Shown here one piece after another: positions 1 through 5,333 of a stretch of 6,541 bases of DNA. The notes under the pieces are model-generated. The model was not told the DNA's origin and did no database searches. It saw nothing but the letters and a program-made list of their open reading frames with translations. The stretch comes from an uncultured Treponema sp. (GTDB lineage Bacteria; Spirochaetota; Spirochaetia; Treponematales; Treponemataceae), in NCBI GenBank assembly GCA_937902445.1, contig CALELJ010000027.1, forward strand, positions 1 through 6,541, in the 5' to 3' direction. The position numbers were made by a program, and so were the translations under genes. Numbering within the stretch: position 1 is the stretch's first letter; each line of letters opens with the position of its first letter.

Positions 1-45
1 CAATGCTGATAATGTTATAAACAGAAGGGTAATAAACTTTTTCAT
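1..45 (-). CDS. N-terminus of a secreted protein (partial)
   Basis: Reading leftward from an ATG at 45-43 gives MKKFITLLFITLSAL, which is two lysines followed by a hydrophobic stretch, the start of a Sec signal peptide. The frame is open to the window edge, so only 15 codons are seen and the product cannot be named. A weak Shine-Dalgarno-like CAGAG lies directly before the ATG and a TATAAT box (complement of 58-63) lies 12 nt upstream of it. It is divergent from the envelope-protein gene starting at 128. Confidence 0.6.
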   Translation of the reverse strand, partial: MKKFITLLFITLSAL

Positions 46-57
46 CTCTGTAAAAAT

Positions 58-122
58 ATTATATATCACTTTTTGAAATTTTTTTTAAAAAAATGAGACA
101 AAACTATATTTAGTGATATAAT
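58..122. promoter_or_regulatory. divergent promoter pair with a symmetric 9-bp inverted repeat
   Basis: The plus-strand gene has GAGACA at 95-100, 16 bp, then TATAAT at 117-122. The minus-strand gene has TATAAT at 63-58 with no clear -35 box. TATATCACT at 62-70 is the exact reverse complement of AGTGATATA at 112-120, so each -10 box is entered through the same AGTGATATA sequence on its own strand, with a 41-bp T/A-rich spacer between. This could be a shared regulator site or two similar promoters. The plus-strand -10 ends only 5 nt before the ATG, which suggests a leaderless transcript. Confidence 0.5.
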
Positions 123-127
123 TAGGT

Positions 128-790
128 ATGTTTAAGAAAAATAGTTTTGTATTATTATTATTCGGAGTTATTTCTTTCTCTGGCTTTGCGGCAGGTTCTT
201 CCAGTAAGGATCAGTTAGCTTCTGCGCTTTCGGGATTGCGTCTGACTTCCGCTTACACAAACGCCTTTAATCTTTACAATATGGACATTTACTCAAAGAA
301 CACATACGGTGCCGCCTTGGGTTTTGAATACACTTTGCTTCCTGAACTAGGCAAAAACTCCGATGTGGGATTTTATGGACGTACTGCATTCCAGAATTTT
401 GTCCCTGATAATGTCCAGTTAAAAAAGCTTTATAGTTATACTTTTTCCGGAGGATTGTTTGCTCAATGGAATTTTTCCAAGGATTTTAACCTGATGTTTT
501 CCGGCGGAATGGGCTTTCTTATCAGCGATGTTGATTTTGTAAGTGCTGAAAAAGGTATGGTCAACGACATCTATTATGATTTTACGATTGAATCTGACCT
601 TAGCCTGCGAAAAATAATCCTTAAGACAAAAAACGTGAATCTTCTGGGCTCAGCGGGTTGTCACTGGGCATTCTTTAACGAAAAATCAGAAAGCTTTATG
701 AGCATAGGACCTGCCTTTGGTCTTATTCTGGACTTTAAGCCCTTTGGAACAAAGCCTGAAATCTTCTCAGTTGGATCACCATCTACATAG
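128..790 (+). CDS. signal-peptide-bearing, beta-barrel-like envelope protein
   Basis: This 220-residue protein has no family I can name. Residues 1-23 form a signal peptide (KK at 3-4, a hydrophobic core VLLLFGVI, and a likely cut near FAA at 20-22). The rest has no transmembrane helix. It shows alternating hydrophobic/polar strands rich in Gly and aromatics, such as TYGAALGFEYTLL, SGGLFAQWNF and FMSIGPAFGLILDF, typical of outer-membrane barrels. The last strand would end near F206, leaving a tail of about 14 residues. The start at 128 is favoured because it yields the complete signal peptide; there is no good Shine-Dalgarno and the -10 box ends at 122. The lipoprotein gene begins 28 nt after its stop. 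Outer-membrane location is inferred from strand pattern only; a periplasmic beta protein is the alternative. Confidence 0.7.
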   Translation: MFKKNSFVLLLFGVISFSGFAAGSSSKDQLASALSGLRLTSAYTNAFNLYNMDIYSKNTYGAALGFEYTLLPELGKNSDVGFYGRTAFQNFVPDNVQLKKLYSYTFSGGLFAQWNFSKDFNLMFSGGMGFLISDVDFVSAEKGMVNDIYYDFTIESDLSLRKIILKTKNVNLLGSAGCHWAFFNEKSESFMSIGPAFGLILDFKPFGTKPEIFSVGSPST

Positions 791-799
791 AGATATACT
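771..799 (+). promoter_or_regulatory. candidate promoter for the SUMF1-fold lipoprotein
   Basis: TTGGAT at 771-776 and TATACT at 794-799 are separated by 17 bp, inside the last codons and just past the stop of the preceding gene. The -10 is good and the -35 matches consensus at only three of six bases. Transcription would start near 806, about 13 nt before the ATG at 819. Confidence 0.35.
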
Positions 800-818
800 G
801 TTCCAAATCTGCATCTAA

Positions 819-1787
819 ATGTTTCCTCTTTGCCAAAAACATGTTTACGGGCCAATCTTGTTTTGTTTTCTTTTGACGGGACTGACCGGTTGCCGCGACA
901 TGCTCCACGACATGAACGAAATTGCCGCCGACATGCCGGAAATCAACAGCATGGAAATGACGGAACTTAAGGATGTGACCAACGGTGGAACAACAGGTCT
1001 TTCCCCATACAGAATCTGCAAGTACGAAACTACCTATCTTCTCTGGTATGAAGTCTTTTCCTGGGCTCAACATAACGGTTTCAAATTCGTTAAACTGGCA
1101 GAAGACGGAAATACCGGATATACTGGCGTGCCATCCATTCATGCATATCTTCCTGTTACAGCCGCTCATCCTGCTGACATTTTTACCTGGTGCAATGCAT
1201 TGTCTGTAAAAAAAGGACTTACCCCTGTTTATTACAAGGATGCTGCCTGTAAAGAAGTACTAAAAAGTTCCTTTGATGTTGCCAGTGAAAATTATGTTTT
1301 AGATGATAATCTGCATTATGATATGACTGGTGAAAAACAGACGGTATATGATTTTACAATAACAAAAAATATCTATCAGAAAACCAGTGCCAACGGTTAC
1401 AGGCTGCCAACCGTAACAGAATGGCAGTACGCCGCCATGGGAGCTAATCGGACTTCCGAAGATAGGAATTTCAATTTCGCCGGTTCAAACAATTTAACGG
1501 AAGTTGCTTCAACTCATATGATGAAAGTTCCCGGAAGCTTTAAGCCAAACGGAATCGGCTGTTATGACATGAGCGGAAATGTCTGTGAGTATTCGGTTGT
1601 TCCAAATCTTAGCGGGGATAAAACTTACAGTACGATTACGGACAGCCAGCTTCATGCTTATGGCGGTCATTGTTTTGATGGCAACAAACAGATTTGCTCT
1701 GTTAAAAAACTCTATGATCTTAAAAACATCATTCATTTGTATGTTAATCTTTTTGGTTTCCGGCTGGTTCAAAGTATAGTGGAGTAA
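819..1787 (+). CDS. SUMF1/FGE-fold lipoprotein, probably non-catalytic
   Basis: This 322-residue protein has a lipobox (LTGC, Cys25) after a hydrophobic segment, so it is probably an anchored lipoprotein. The formylglycine-generating-enzyme (FGE-sulfatase, PF03781) landmarks are in order: YRICKYETTYLLWYEV (64-79), TWCNALSVKKGLTPVYY (123-139), NGYRLPTVTEWQYAAMG (192-208), GCYDMSGNVCEY (247-258), GGHCFDG (282-288) and the closing FGFRLVQS (312-319). True enzymes have RGGS followed by two catalytic cysteines five residues apart. Here the segment is GGH-C with the next cysteine (C293) eight residues on, so classical catalysis is doubtful and a binding or structural role is more likely. A TAA directly precedes the ATG, so no longer start exists; no Shine-Dalgarno is visible. 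The first ~12 residues are unusually poor in basic residues for a signal peptide. Repeat R1 begins 18 nt after the stop. Confidence 0.85.
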   Translation: MFPLCQKHVYGPILFCFLLTGLTGCRDMLHDMNEIAADMPEINSMEMTELKDVTNGGTTGLSPYRICKYETTYLLWYEVFSWAQHNGFKFVKLAEDGNTGYTGVPSIHAYLPVTAAHPADIFTWCNALSVKKGLTPVYYKDAACKEVLKSSFDVASENYVLDDNLHYDMTGEKQTVYDFTITKNIYQKTSANGYRLPTVTEWQYAAMGANRTSEDRNFNFAGSNNLTEVASTHMMKVPGSFKPNGIGCYDMSGNVCEYSVVPNLSGDKTYSTITDSQLHAYGGHCFDGNKQICSVKKLYDLKNIIHLYVNLFGFRLVQSIVE

Positions 1788-1805
1788 TCTTATTGACATA
1801 TTTTT

Positions 1806-1841
1806 GTATAACGACCCGCAATTTTTGGAGGGTCGTCAACC
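1806..1841 (+). repeat. 36-bp palindromic dispersed repeat, copy R1
   Basis: The unit starts GTATAACGACCC, has the middle GCAATTTTTGGA, and ends GGGTCGTCAACC. ACGACCC pairs with GGGTCGT as a 7-bp stem around a 12-nt loop. Identical copies lie at 4577 and 5540 and a diverged one at 6219, all in the same orientation; similarity stops sharply at both ends. R1 follows the lipoprotein stop by 18 nt, and a truncated hydrolase gene abuts its right edge. Confidence 0.95.
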
Positions 1842-1997
1842 TTTCTCCGGAAACTGTGCCTCGTTGCTTGTCCTGTACTGGACGCTTGCTACAACGAAAC
1901 CGGAAAGGGCAAGTTTTGAAAGGTAGGCCAGGTGGGCTGACTTATTTATGGTTAGCCAGGCTCCTCCGCATATCCAGACAATGACCGGTTTACCATC
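1842..1997 (-). pseudogene. alpha/beta-hydrolase (esterase) fragment cut at repeat R1
   Basis: The minus strand reads KPVIVWICGGAW, then KSAHLAYLSKLALSGFVVAS, then VQYRTSNEAQFPEK. This is the oxyanion-loop region and following helix and strand of BD-FAE/carboxylesterase-type hydrolases, whose usual text is PVIVWIHGGAW and GFVVASVxYRxSxEAxFP. Cys replaces the usual His of HGG. Only about 52 residues remain: the N-terminal ~50-100 residues and the whole C-terminal part with the nucleophile Ser, Asp and His are missing. The family match runs to the last base before R1, where the frame becomes GGT TGA inside the repeat. The other end meets the CDF remnant near 1983-1997; the exact joint cannot be placed because both readings look plausible there. 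It cannot encode an active enzyme. Confidence 0.75.
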
Positions 1998-2171
1998 CAC
2001 GACGTTCGCATGGTTCCGGGAGACAAGCAGACAAACCTGATTTTTGACATTGTCAGCCCGTATGAATGCAAGATCTGCGAGGAGCAACTGAAAAAGGATC
2101 TTTCGGCTGCAATCAGGTCACGGGCCAGCGACATAAACTGTGTCATTACGGTTGATACGCCTTTTGTCTGA
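1983..2171 (+). pseudogene. C-terminal remnant of a cation diffusion facilitator (CDF) transporter
   Basis: The plus strand reads IHDVRMVPGDKQTNLIFDIV, then SPYECKICEEQLKKDLSAAI, and ends VITVDTPFV before TGA at 2169-2171. This is the cytoplasmic C-terminal domain of CDF metal-cation efflux proteins, whose usual text is HDFRxVxGxxxTNLIFDxVxP, then EEELKKxI, then VIxxDxxxV. The whole membrane domain (normally ~200 residues with HD/DD metal sites) is absent; in this frame a TAG occurs at 1953-1955 and the sequence before ~1983 is hydrolase read from the other strand. The fragment converges on the MATE gene, with 28 nt between the two stops. It has no start and is presumed silent. Confidence 0.75.
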
Positions 2172-2199
2172 CACCATGAACTGATTTTGCGCTTTATCC

Positions 2200-3537
2200 T
2201 TACAGTACCTTCATCCACTTCTTTCTCTTGATGAACCAGAGTCCAAGTACAAGACGGACTGCTTCTTCAAGGGAAAGGAGTGCATATACATAAACCACAT
2301 TCATTTTGAAAACAAAGGCTCCAAGGATTCCAAGGGGAATGCCAATTCCGTAGGTTCCCAAAACATCAAGGAAAAGTACGGTCTTTGTTTCTCCTCCGCT
2401 TCGAAGAATTCCGCTGCCAGTAACCATGTTGCAGACTTTTATTATGATGTACACTGCAAAAACCCATAGCAGCTGCTGGCTAAGATTCCTGACTTCGTCA
2501 CTTACGTTATAGAGCCTGACATATATTCCACTTATGAAAAAAACGATTAATGCCATGACTGCACAAAGAAGTGCCGAATACTTAAGGAATTTCCAAGAGT
2601 ATCTGTAGGCTGCATCAAAATCCTTTGCGCCAAGACGGTAGCCAAGAAGAATTGAAGCTGAAGTTGAAAGGCCGCAAAAAAAACCTACGGAAATGCACTG
2701 CACCGGTTCAGTCAAAGTGATGGCTGAAAGAGCATTGGTTCCAATGTGACCGTAAATCATTGCATAGACGGAACCGCCAATAGCCCAAAGCATTTCGTTT
2801 CCGATGGCAGGAAGGCTAGTGAGGTAGAACTTCCTGAGGAAATCCCTGTCTACTTTTGCCTTGAGGGAAGTTATGAATTCAGCCGGATGCTTTTTTATCC
2901 TAAGGAAGATGGCGATGATTGCAAATTCAATGAAGTGGGAAACCAGTGTTGCCCAGGCTGCTCCTGTTTCATTCATTGAAGGAAAACCAAAAAGGCCAAA
3001 GATGAGGATTGCATTGAGCACGGTGTTTGTTGCAACGACAATCATTCCGGATGCCATCGGAACTTTAGGAAATCCGGTGGATCGAAGAATTGAAGCTCCC
3101 GCAATGACAAGCATTTCCGGAATGTAGCTGATTGAAACAATGCGAAGGTATGAACATCCCCTGGATATTACTGCTTCGTCGCTGGTGAACAGCCCAAGCA
3201 AAAAATGAGGGGTGAAAAAACTCAGAAGAAAGAAAGGAAGGGTCACTGCCATGCTTCCAAGGAGGGCTGCTTTCATGACGGCTGAATGTCGTGAACTGTC
3301 GCCGGCACCTTCTGCCTGGCTTGAGAAGATGGAGCTTACTGCGCAAAGGCCTCCAAGTGCAAAACTCAATATGAAGAAAGGTTTGCAGGCAAGGGCTACT
3401 GCAGCAATGCAGGTTTCGCCAAGCTGTCCAATCATCATCTGGTCGATCATTCCGAGGGAATTTCCAATGAGGGTTTGCAGCGTAACGGGTACGGCAATGG
3501 CAATTATTTCACTGTAAAGTTTCTTGTTTTTCATCAT
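2200..3537 (-). CDS. MATE-family multidrug/solute efflux transporter
   Basis: This 445-residue inner-membrane protein has about 12 transmembrane helices and full family length. It has the two-fold MATE design. The first half begins IAVPVTLQTLIGNSLGMIDQ (14-33) with MIGQLGETCIAAVAL (35-49); the second half begins SLPAIGNEMLWAIGGSVYAM (241-260) with YGHIGTNALSAI. Each half also carries an R-S-x-G motif, ILRSTGFPK (150-158) and ILRSGGETK (377-385). MATE proteins export cationic drugs, dyes or metabolites by Na+ or H+ antiport; the substrate here is unknown. ATG at 3537 is followed by a second ATG at 3534 and either may serve; no Shine-Dalgarno is present and the -10 box ends 8 nt before 3537. 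The TrmB-like regulator gene lies 68 nt upstream on the same strand and shares an operator-like sequence, so it is probably the controller. Confidence 0.95.
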   Translation of the reverse strand: MMKNKKLYSEIIAIAVPVTLQTLIGNSLGMIDQMMIGQLGETCIAAVALACKPFFILSFALGGLCAVSSIFSSQAEGAGDSSRHSAVMKAALLGSMAVTLPFFLLSFFTPHFLLGLFTSDEAVISRGCSYLRIVSISYIPEMLVIAGASILRSTGFPKVPMASGMIVVATNTVLNAILIFGLFGFPSMNETGAAWATLVSHFIEFAIIAIFLRIKKHPAEFITSLKAKVDRDFLRKFYLTSLPAIGNEMLWAIGGSVYAMIYGHIGTNALSAITLTEPVQCISVGFFCGLSTSASILLGYRLGAKDFDAAYRYSWKFLKYSALLCAVMALIVFFISGIYVRLYNVSDEVRNLSQQLLWVFAVYIIIKVCNMVTGSGILRSGGETKTVLFLDVLGTYGIGIPLGILGAFVFKMNVVYVYALLSLEEAVRLVLGLWFIKRKKWMKVL

Positions 3538-3545
3538 GAGATGAA

Positions 3546-3573
3546 ATTATCAACTGCGGTTGTAGTACGTCAA
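3546..3573 (-). promoter_or_regulatory. promoter of the MATE gene
   Basis: On the minus strand TTGACG (3573-3568) is followed after 16 bp by GATAAT (3551-3546); a TAATTT with 18-bp spacing is an alternative -10. Only 8 nt separate the -10 from the ATG at 3537, so the transcript would have at most a couple of leader bases. The -35 lies inside the inverted repeat at 3562-3583. Confidence 0.6.
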
Positions 3574-3583
3574 ACTATACTAC
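3562..3583. promoter_or_regulatory. operator-like inverted repeat over the MATE -35 box
   Basis: GTAGTA at 3562-3567 and TACTAC at 3578-3583 are perfect 6-bp arms around a 10-bp spacer containing CGTCAAAC. The same layout occurs upstream of the regulator gene at 4460-4481, matching at 15 of 22 positions. Being placed on the -35 box, it suits repression by the adjacent TrmB-like protein. That is inference from position and from the duplicated site. Confidence 0.55.
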
Positions 3584-3605
3584 TAATTTGGAACATGACT
3601 TTAAT

Positions 3606-4436
3606 TCAGAGCCCCTTTTCCATTAAAGTGCCAATCTGGATGTCCCTTGTAATGACTTCCTGATTGCTCTTTTTCTTTAGTCTGTGAAGGTAAATGTCAA
3701 AGTGAATGTGTTCCGTCACCATGTTGACGAAGAGTCTGTTTGATGTGGACATGGCAAAGAAATCCCTTTCTCCGGCGGGAAGTTTTTTACCAGCTTTCAT
3801 GTGTGGAAAAAATGTGCTTTTGTCATTGCTTCCGGCTATGCAGTTCTGAAGGTCTGCAACAAGAAAAAACCTTTCTTCTATGCAGGCGCCACCTTCTTCA
3901 TATCCGCAATAGAATTCAAGGGGAATGTCGTATGTGTCTATGTTTTCCCAGCTGAACAGGATTATGCGGACCTTTCGTTTTGCGGCCAGCTTAAGTTCCT
4001 TTTCAAAAGGTTTCAGGTCCATGCTGCTGTTGATAAGTATTTCCTTCTTTGCGTTACGGATGATGCGAAGTGCCGTTGAAATGAGATTGGATTTTCCCTC
4101 AATGTTTTCAAATCGGTTCCTGTCGGTGAAAATGGAAAGTTCCTTGAGGGCCAGTTTTGCGGAATTTGCGCTGTTCTTCACCCTGTTTGAAATTTCATCA
4201 ATGAGGCTTTCCGGATCCACAGCGGAATATCTTGCTGTCTTCCCGGGAACAAGATTGATGAAATGCTTTGCCACAAGGTTGTCCAGGGCTCCATAAATTG
4301 AAGGTCTTGTTCTGTTAAGTTTTTTTGCAATCTGGTATCCGCTCAGTTGTCCGTCAGTGACAAGAACCTGGTATACCAATGCTTCGATATGTGAAAAGCC
4401 AAGGTCGGAAAGATATTGGGCAAGTGTTTCAGTCAT
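3606..4436 (-). CDS. TrmB-like transcriptional regulator
   Basis: This 276-residue protein starts with a TrmB-type winged helix-turn-helix (residues ~8-75): LGFSHIEALVYQVLVTDGQL, then SGYQIAKKLNRTRPSIYGAL, then DNLVAKHFI and GKTARYSAVDPESLI, the family's usual order. A helical linker (~78-105) follows. The C-terminal sensor resembles the PLD-like TrmB effector domain (~112-250), with IRNAKKEILINSSMDLKPFE then LAAKRKVRIILFSWENID. TrmB-family proteins bind a small ligand there; this one's effector is unknown. The start at 4436 fits the HTH position. A near-consensus promoter has its -10 only 6 nt from the ATG and no Shine-Dalgarno is seen, so translation is probably leaderless. It sits 68 nt upstream of the MATE gene with matching operator-like sites before both, suggesting autoregulation plus pump control. 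Confidence 0.88.
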   Translation of the reverse strand: MTETLAQYLSDLGFSHIEALVYQVLVTDGQLSGYQIAKKLNRTRPSIYGALDNLVAKHFINLVPGKTARYSAVDPESLIDEISNRVKNSANSAKLALKELSIFTDRNRFENIEGKSNLISTALRIIRNAKKEILINSSMDLKPFEKELKLAAKRKVRIILFSWENIDTYDIPLEFYCGYEEGGACIEERFFLVADLQNCIAGSNDKSTFFPHMKAGKKLPAGERDFFAMSTSNRLFVNMVTEHIHFDIYLHRLKKKSNQEVITRDIQIGTLMEKGL

Positions 4437-4442
4437 GGATAA

Positions 4443-4471
4443 ATTGTAAATCCTGTAAAATAGTATGTCAA
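4443..4471 (-). promoter_or_regulatory. near-consensus sigma70 promoter of the regulator gene
   Basis: On the minus strand a perfect TTGACA (4471-4466) is followed after exactly 17 bp by TACAAT (4448-4443). Six bases then precede the ATG at 4436, so the normal start point would fall on or next to the A of the start codon. Confidence 0.75.
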
Positions 4472-4481
4472 ATTGTACGCT
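4460..4481. promoter_or_regulatory. operator-like site over the regulator -35 box
   Basis: ATAGTA at 4460-4465, a 10-bp spacer TGTCAAATTG, and TACGCT at 4476-4481 align with the MATE operator at 15 of 22 positions (AGTA, GTCAAA and TAC are shared). The arms are less symmetric than at 3562. It covers the -35 box, as expected for autorepression. Confidence 0.45.
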
Positions 4482-4576
4482 TTTTTTTAGTCATTGTAAA
4501 ATTTCGCATTATTCATCAATAAGAATTGATTTTTTTCCAACACGGGGCGAAAATATATGTATGAATTTTATTGGAA

Positions 4577-4612
4577 GTATAACGACCCGCAATTTTTGGA
4601 GGGTCGTCAACC
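4577..4612 (+). repeat. 36-bp palindromic dispersed repeat, copy R2
   Basis: This copy is identical to R1 over all 36 bp. It lies 140 nt upstream of the regulator start, and no plus-strand gene of normal size ends at it. A 34-codon frame from ATG 4557 runs through it (MYEFYWK, then YNDPQFLEGRQP from the repeat, stop at 4659-4661). That frame has no family features and I do not call it a gene. Confidence 0.95.
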
Positions 4613-4636
4613 AAATACGGAAACGACTAAAAACTG

Positions 4637-4674
4637 CAGCCATCATCTTGAAAAAAGGTGATGGCTGTTTTATT
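4637..4674 (+). terminator. intrinsic terminator without an obvious upstream gene
   Basis: CAGCCATCATC (4637-4647) pairs with GGTGATGGCTG (4657-4667) as an 11-bp stem with one G-T pair and a 9-nt loop, followed by TTTTATT. On the minus strand the stem is followed by CAGTTTTT, so weak bidirectional action is possible. The nearest plus-strand coding gene upstream is the lipoprotein near 1787, so it is probably left over from a gene lost by recombination at R2. Confidence 0.75.
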
Positions 4675-4724
4675 AGTAAGCGTCTAATTAACACCCCCTA
4701 AAAATCAAACAAAATTGAATATAC

Positions 4725-5025
4725 AATCACCTTAATTCAAAAGGCTGTGTCCGTAGAAAATGTTGCTCAAATATCGAATATTCATAGGAAATTATGAATG
4801 TACTACCAGAAAACGCACGTCAATTCGCCATGCTGAAGGTAAATGGAATCGGACTGCGTGGTTTCTGCTTCGCAGAACCCACTTGCCAACCTTCAGAACG
4901 GCTCGGTTGCCGCTTGCCTTTTCTTCTCGTACATTCAAGTCACCTTTTGCAGATCGATATTTGAGCAACGGCTTATCTGGCAACACTATTTCCGTACATA
5001 GCCATTCAAAAAAATTGAGGTGATT
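4725..5025. repeat. ~300-bp imperfect palindrome (fold-back or MITE-like element)
   Basis: Successive inverted blocks share one centre near 4865-4875. AATCACCTTAATT at 4725-4737 mirrors 5013-5025 (12 of 13). The block at 4743-4766, starting GGCTGTGT, mirrors 4980-5003 (18 of 24). TTGCTCAAATATCGA at 4763-4777 mirrors 4954-4968 exactly. The block at 4796-4816, starting GAATGTAC, mirrors 4916-4936 (17 of 21). CTGAAGGT at 4833-4840 mirrors 4889-4896 exactly. GTGGTTTCTGC at 4858-4868 pairs with 4872-4882 (10 of 11) around a TTC loop. The right arm has a ~15-bp insertion with a second GTTGC. Either strand could fold into one long hairpin. No target-site duplication was recognised, and frames inside look non-coding. 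Confidence 0.75.
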
Positions 5026-5031
5026 TTTTTT

Positions 5032-5109
5032 ATGATTTTTCCAGTAAAAAGAGTCAAATAGGAACTGATAAATGAATTTGCAGTTTCTAAAATGACAATT
5101 GATGAAATT
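5032..5109 (+). pseudogene. 5' remnant of an unidentified gene with an in-frame stop
   Basis: ATG at 5032 is preceded by a strong Shine-Dalgarno, GAGGTGA (5017-5023), at normal spacing. The frame reads MIFPVKRVK, then TAG at 5059-5061, then ELINEFAVSKMTIDEIS, which looks like a real helical protein sequence, up to about 5112, where the IS110 remnant begins. I do not recognise the family. The Shine-Dalgarno is also the outer right end of the large palindrome, so the element may have supplied the signal. It could be chance. Confidence 0.3.
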
Positions 5110-5181
5110 TCATGCAGACAAACCGAACAAACTGTAAGTGTCTTTGTGGACATCCATACCTACATAAATTATACTTTCCAT
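5110..5181 (-). pseudogene. IS110-family transposase, N-terminal 23 codons only
   Basis: From ATG at 5181-5179, preceded by the good Shine-Dalgarno AAAGGAG, the minus strand reads MESIIYVGMDVHKDTYSLFG and then LSA before TGA. YVGMDVHKDT is the signature start of the DEDD recombinase domain (PF01548), with the first catalytic Asp in GMDVHKD. The family protein is normally ~330-420 residues, so nearly all of it, including the other catalytic acidics and the C-terminal Ser domain, is missing. The match ends at about 5110-5112, where the plus-strand gene remnant meets it. Confidence 0.8.
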
Positions 5182-5307
5182 TGGTGAGTCTCCTTTGTTT
5201 GCGGTAATCCGGCCGCTTTTTTTGTCTCAATCTAAAGTTTGCCGTAAATCCACGATTTACAACATAGCTGAGGCTCACCATATTGTGTGTTATGTGGACA
5301 CATGGTG
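5110..5307 (-). mobile_element. 5' end remnant of an IS110-family insertion sequence
   Basis: The first codons of an IS110 transposase (5181-5110) plus its upstream non-coding end remain; the rest of the element is gone. In the non-coding part GGTGAGTCTC (5183-5192) pairs with GAGGCTCACC (5270-5279) at 9 of 10 positions, enclosing GTAAATC-CAC-GATTTAC (5244-5260), a perfect 7-bp hairpin. CACCAT at 5276 and ATGGTG at 5302 form another imperfect stem. On the plus strand GCGG/CCGC (5201-5216) precedes seven T's, a weak terminator-like element. In IS110 elements the 5' non-coding end is where the bridge RNA is encoded, so this may be its relic. The outer boundary is not fixed; 5307 is the end of the last structured arm. 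Confidence 0.6.
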
Positions 5308-5333
5308 CTAAAAAGTACAATAGGAAAATAATT

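Noticed and set aside
783..1169. 128-codon minus-strand frame opposite the lipoprotein start
   Set aside because: It is antisense to a lipoprotein with clear lipobox and SUMF1 motifs and has no features of its own.
1806..1841. Repeat hairpins as intrinsic terminators
   Set aside because: The stem is followed by GTC or CAACC and not by a T run in any copy.
1998..2177. Minus-strand reading beginning MVSDKRRINRNDTVYVAGP as the N-terminus of the hydrolase fragment
   Set aside because: It hits an in-frame TGA, and the plus strand over the same bases reads a clear CDF C-terminal domain; the minus reading is its antisense.
1952..2218. 88-codon minus-strand frame overlapping the MATE stop
   Set aside because: It is a shadow frame, antisense to the CDF remnant, and shows no protein family pattern.
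4760..5023. 87-codon plus-strand and 64-codon minus-strand frames as small genes
   Set aside because: Both lie within the large palindrome, lack Shine-Dalgarno sites and family features, and have compositions expected from antisense or non-coding DNA.
5087..5320. 77-codon minus-strand frame across the IS110 remnant
   Set aside because: It is out of frame with the recognisable IS110 transposase start and mostly covers that element's non-coding end.
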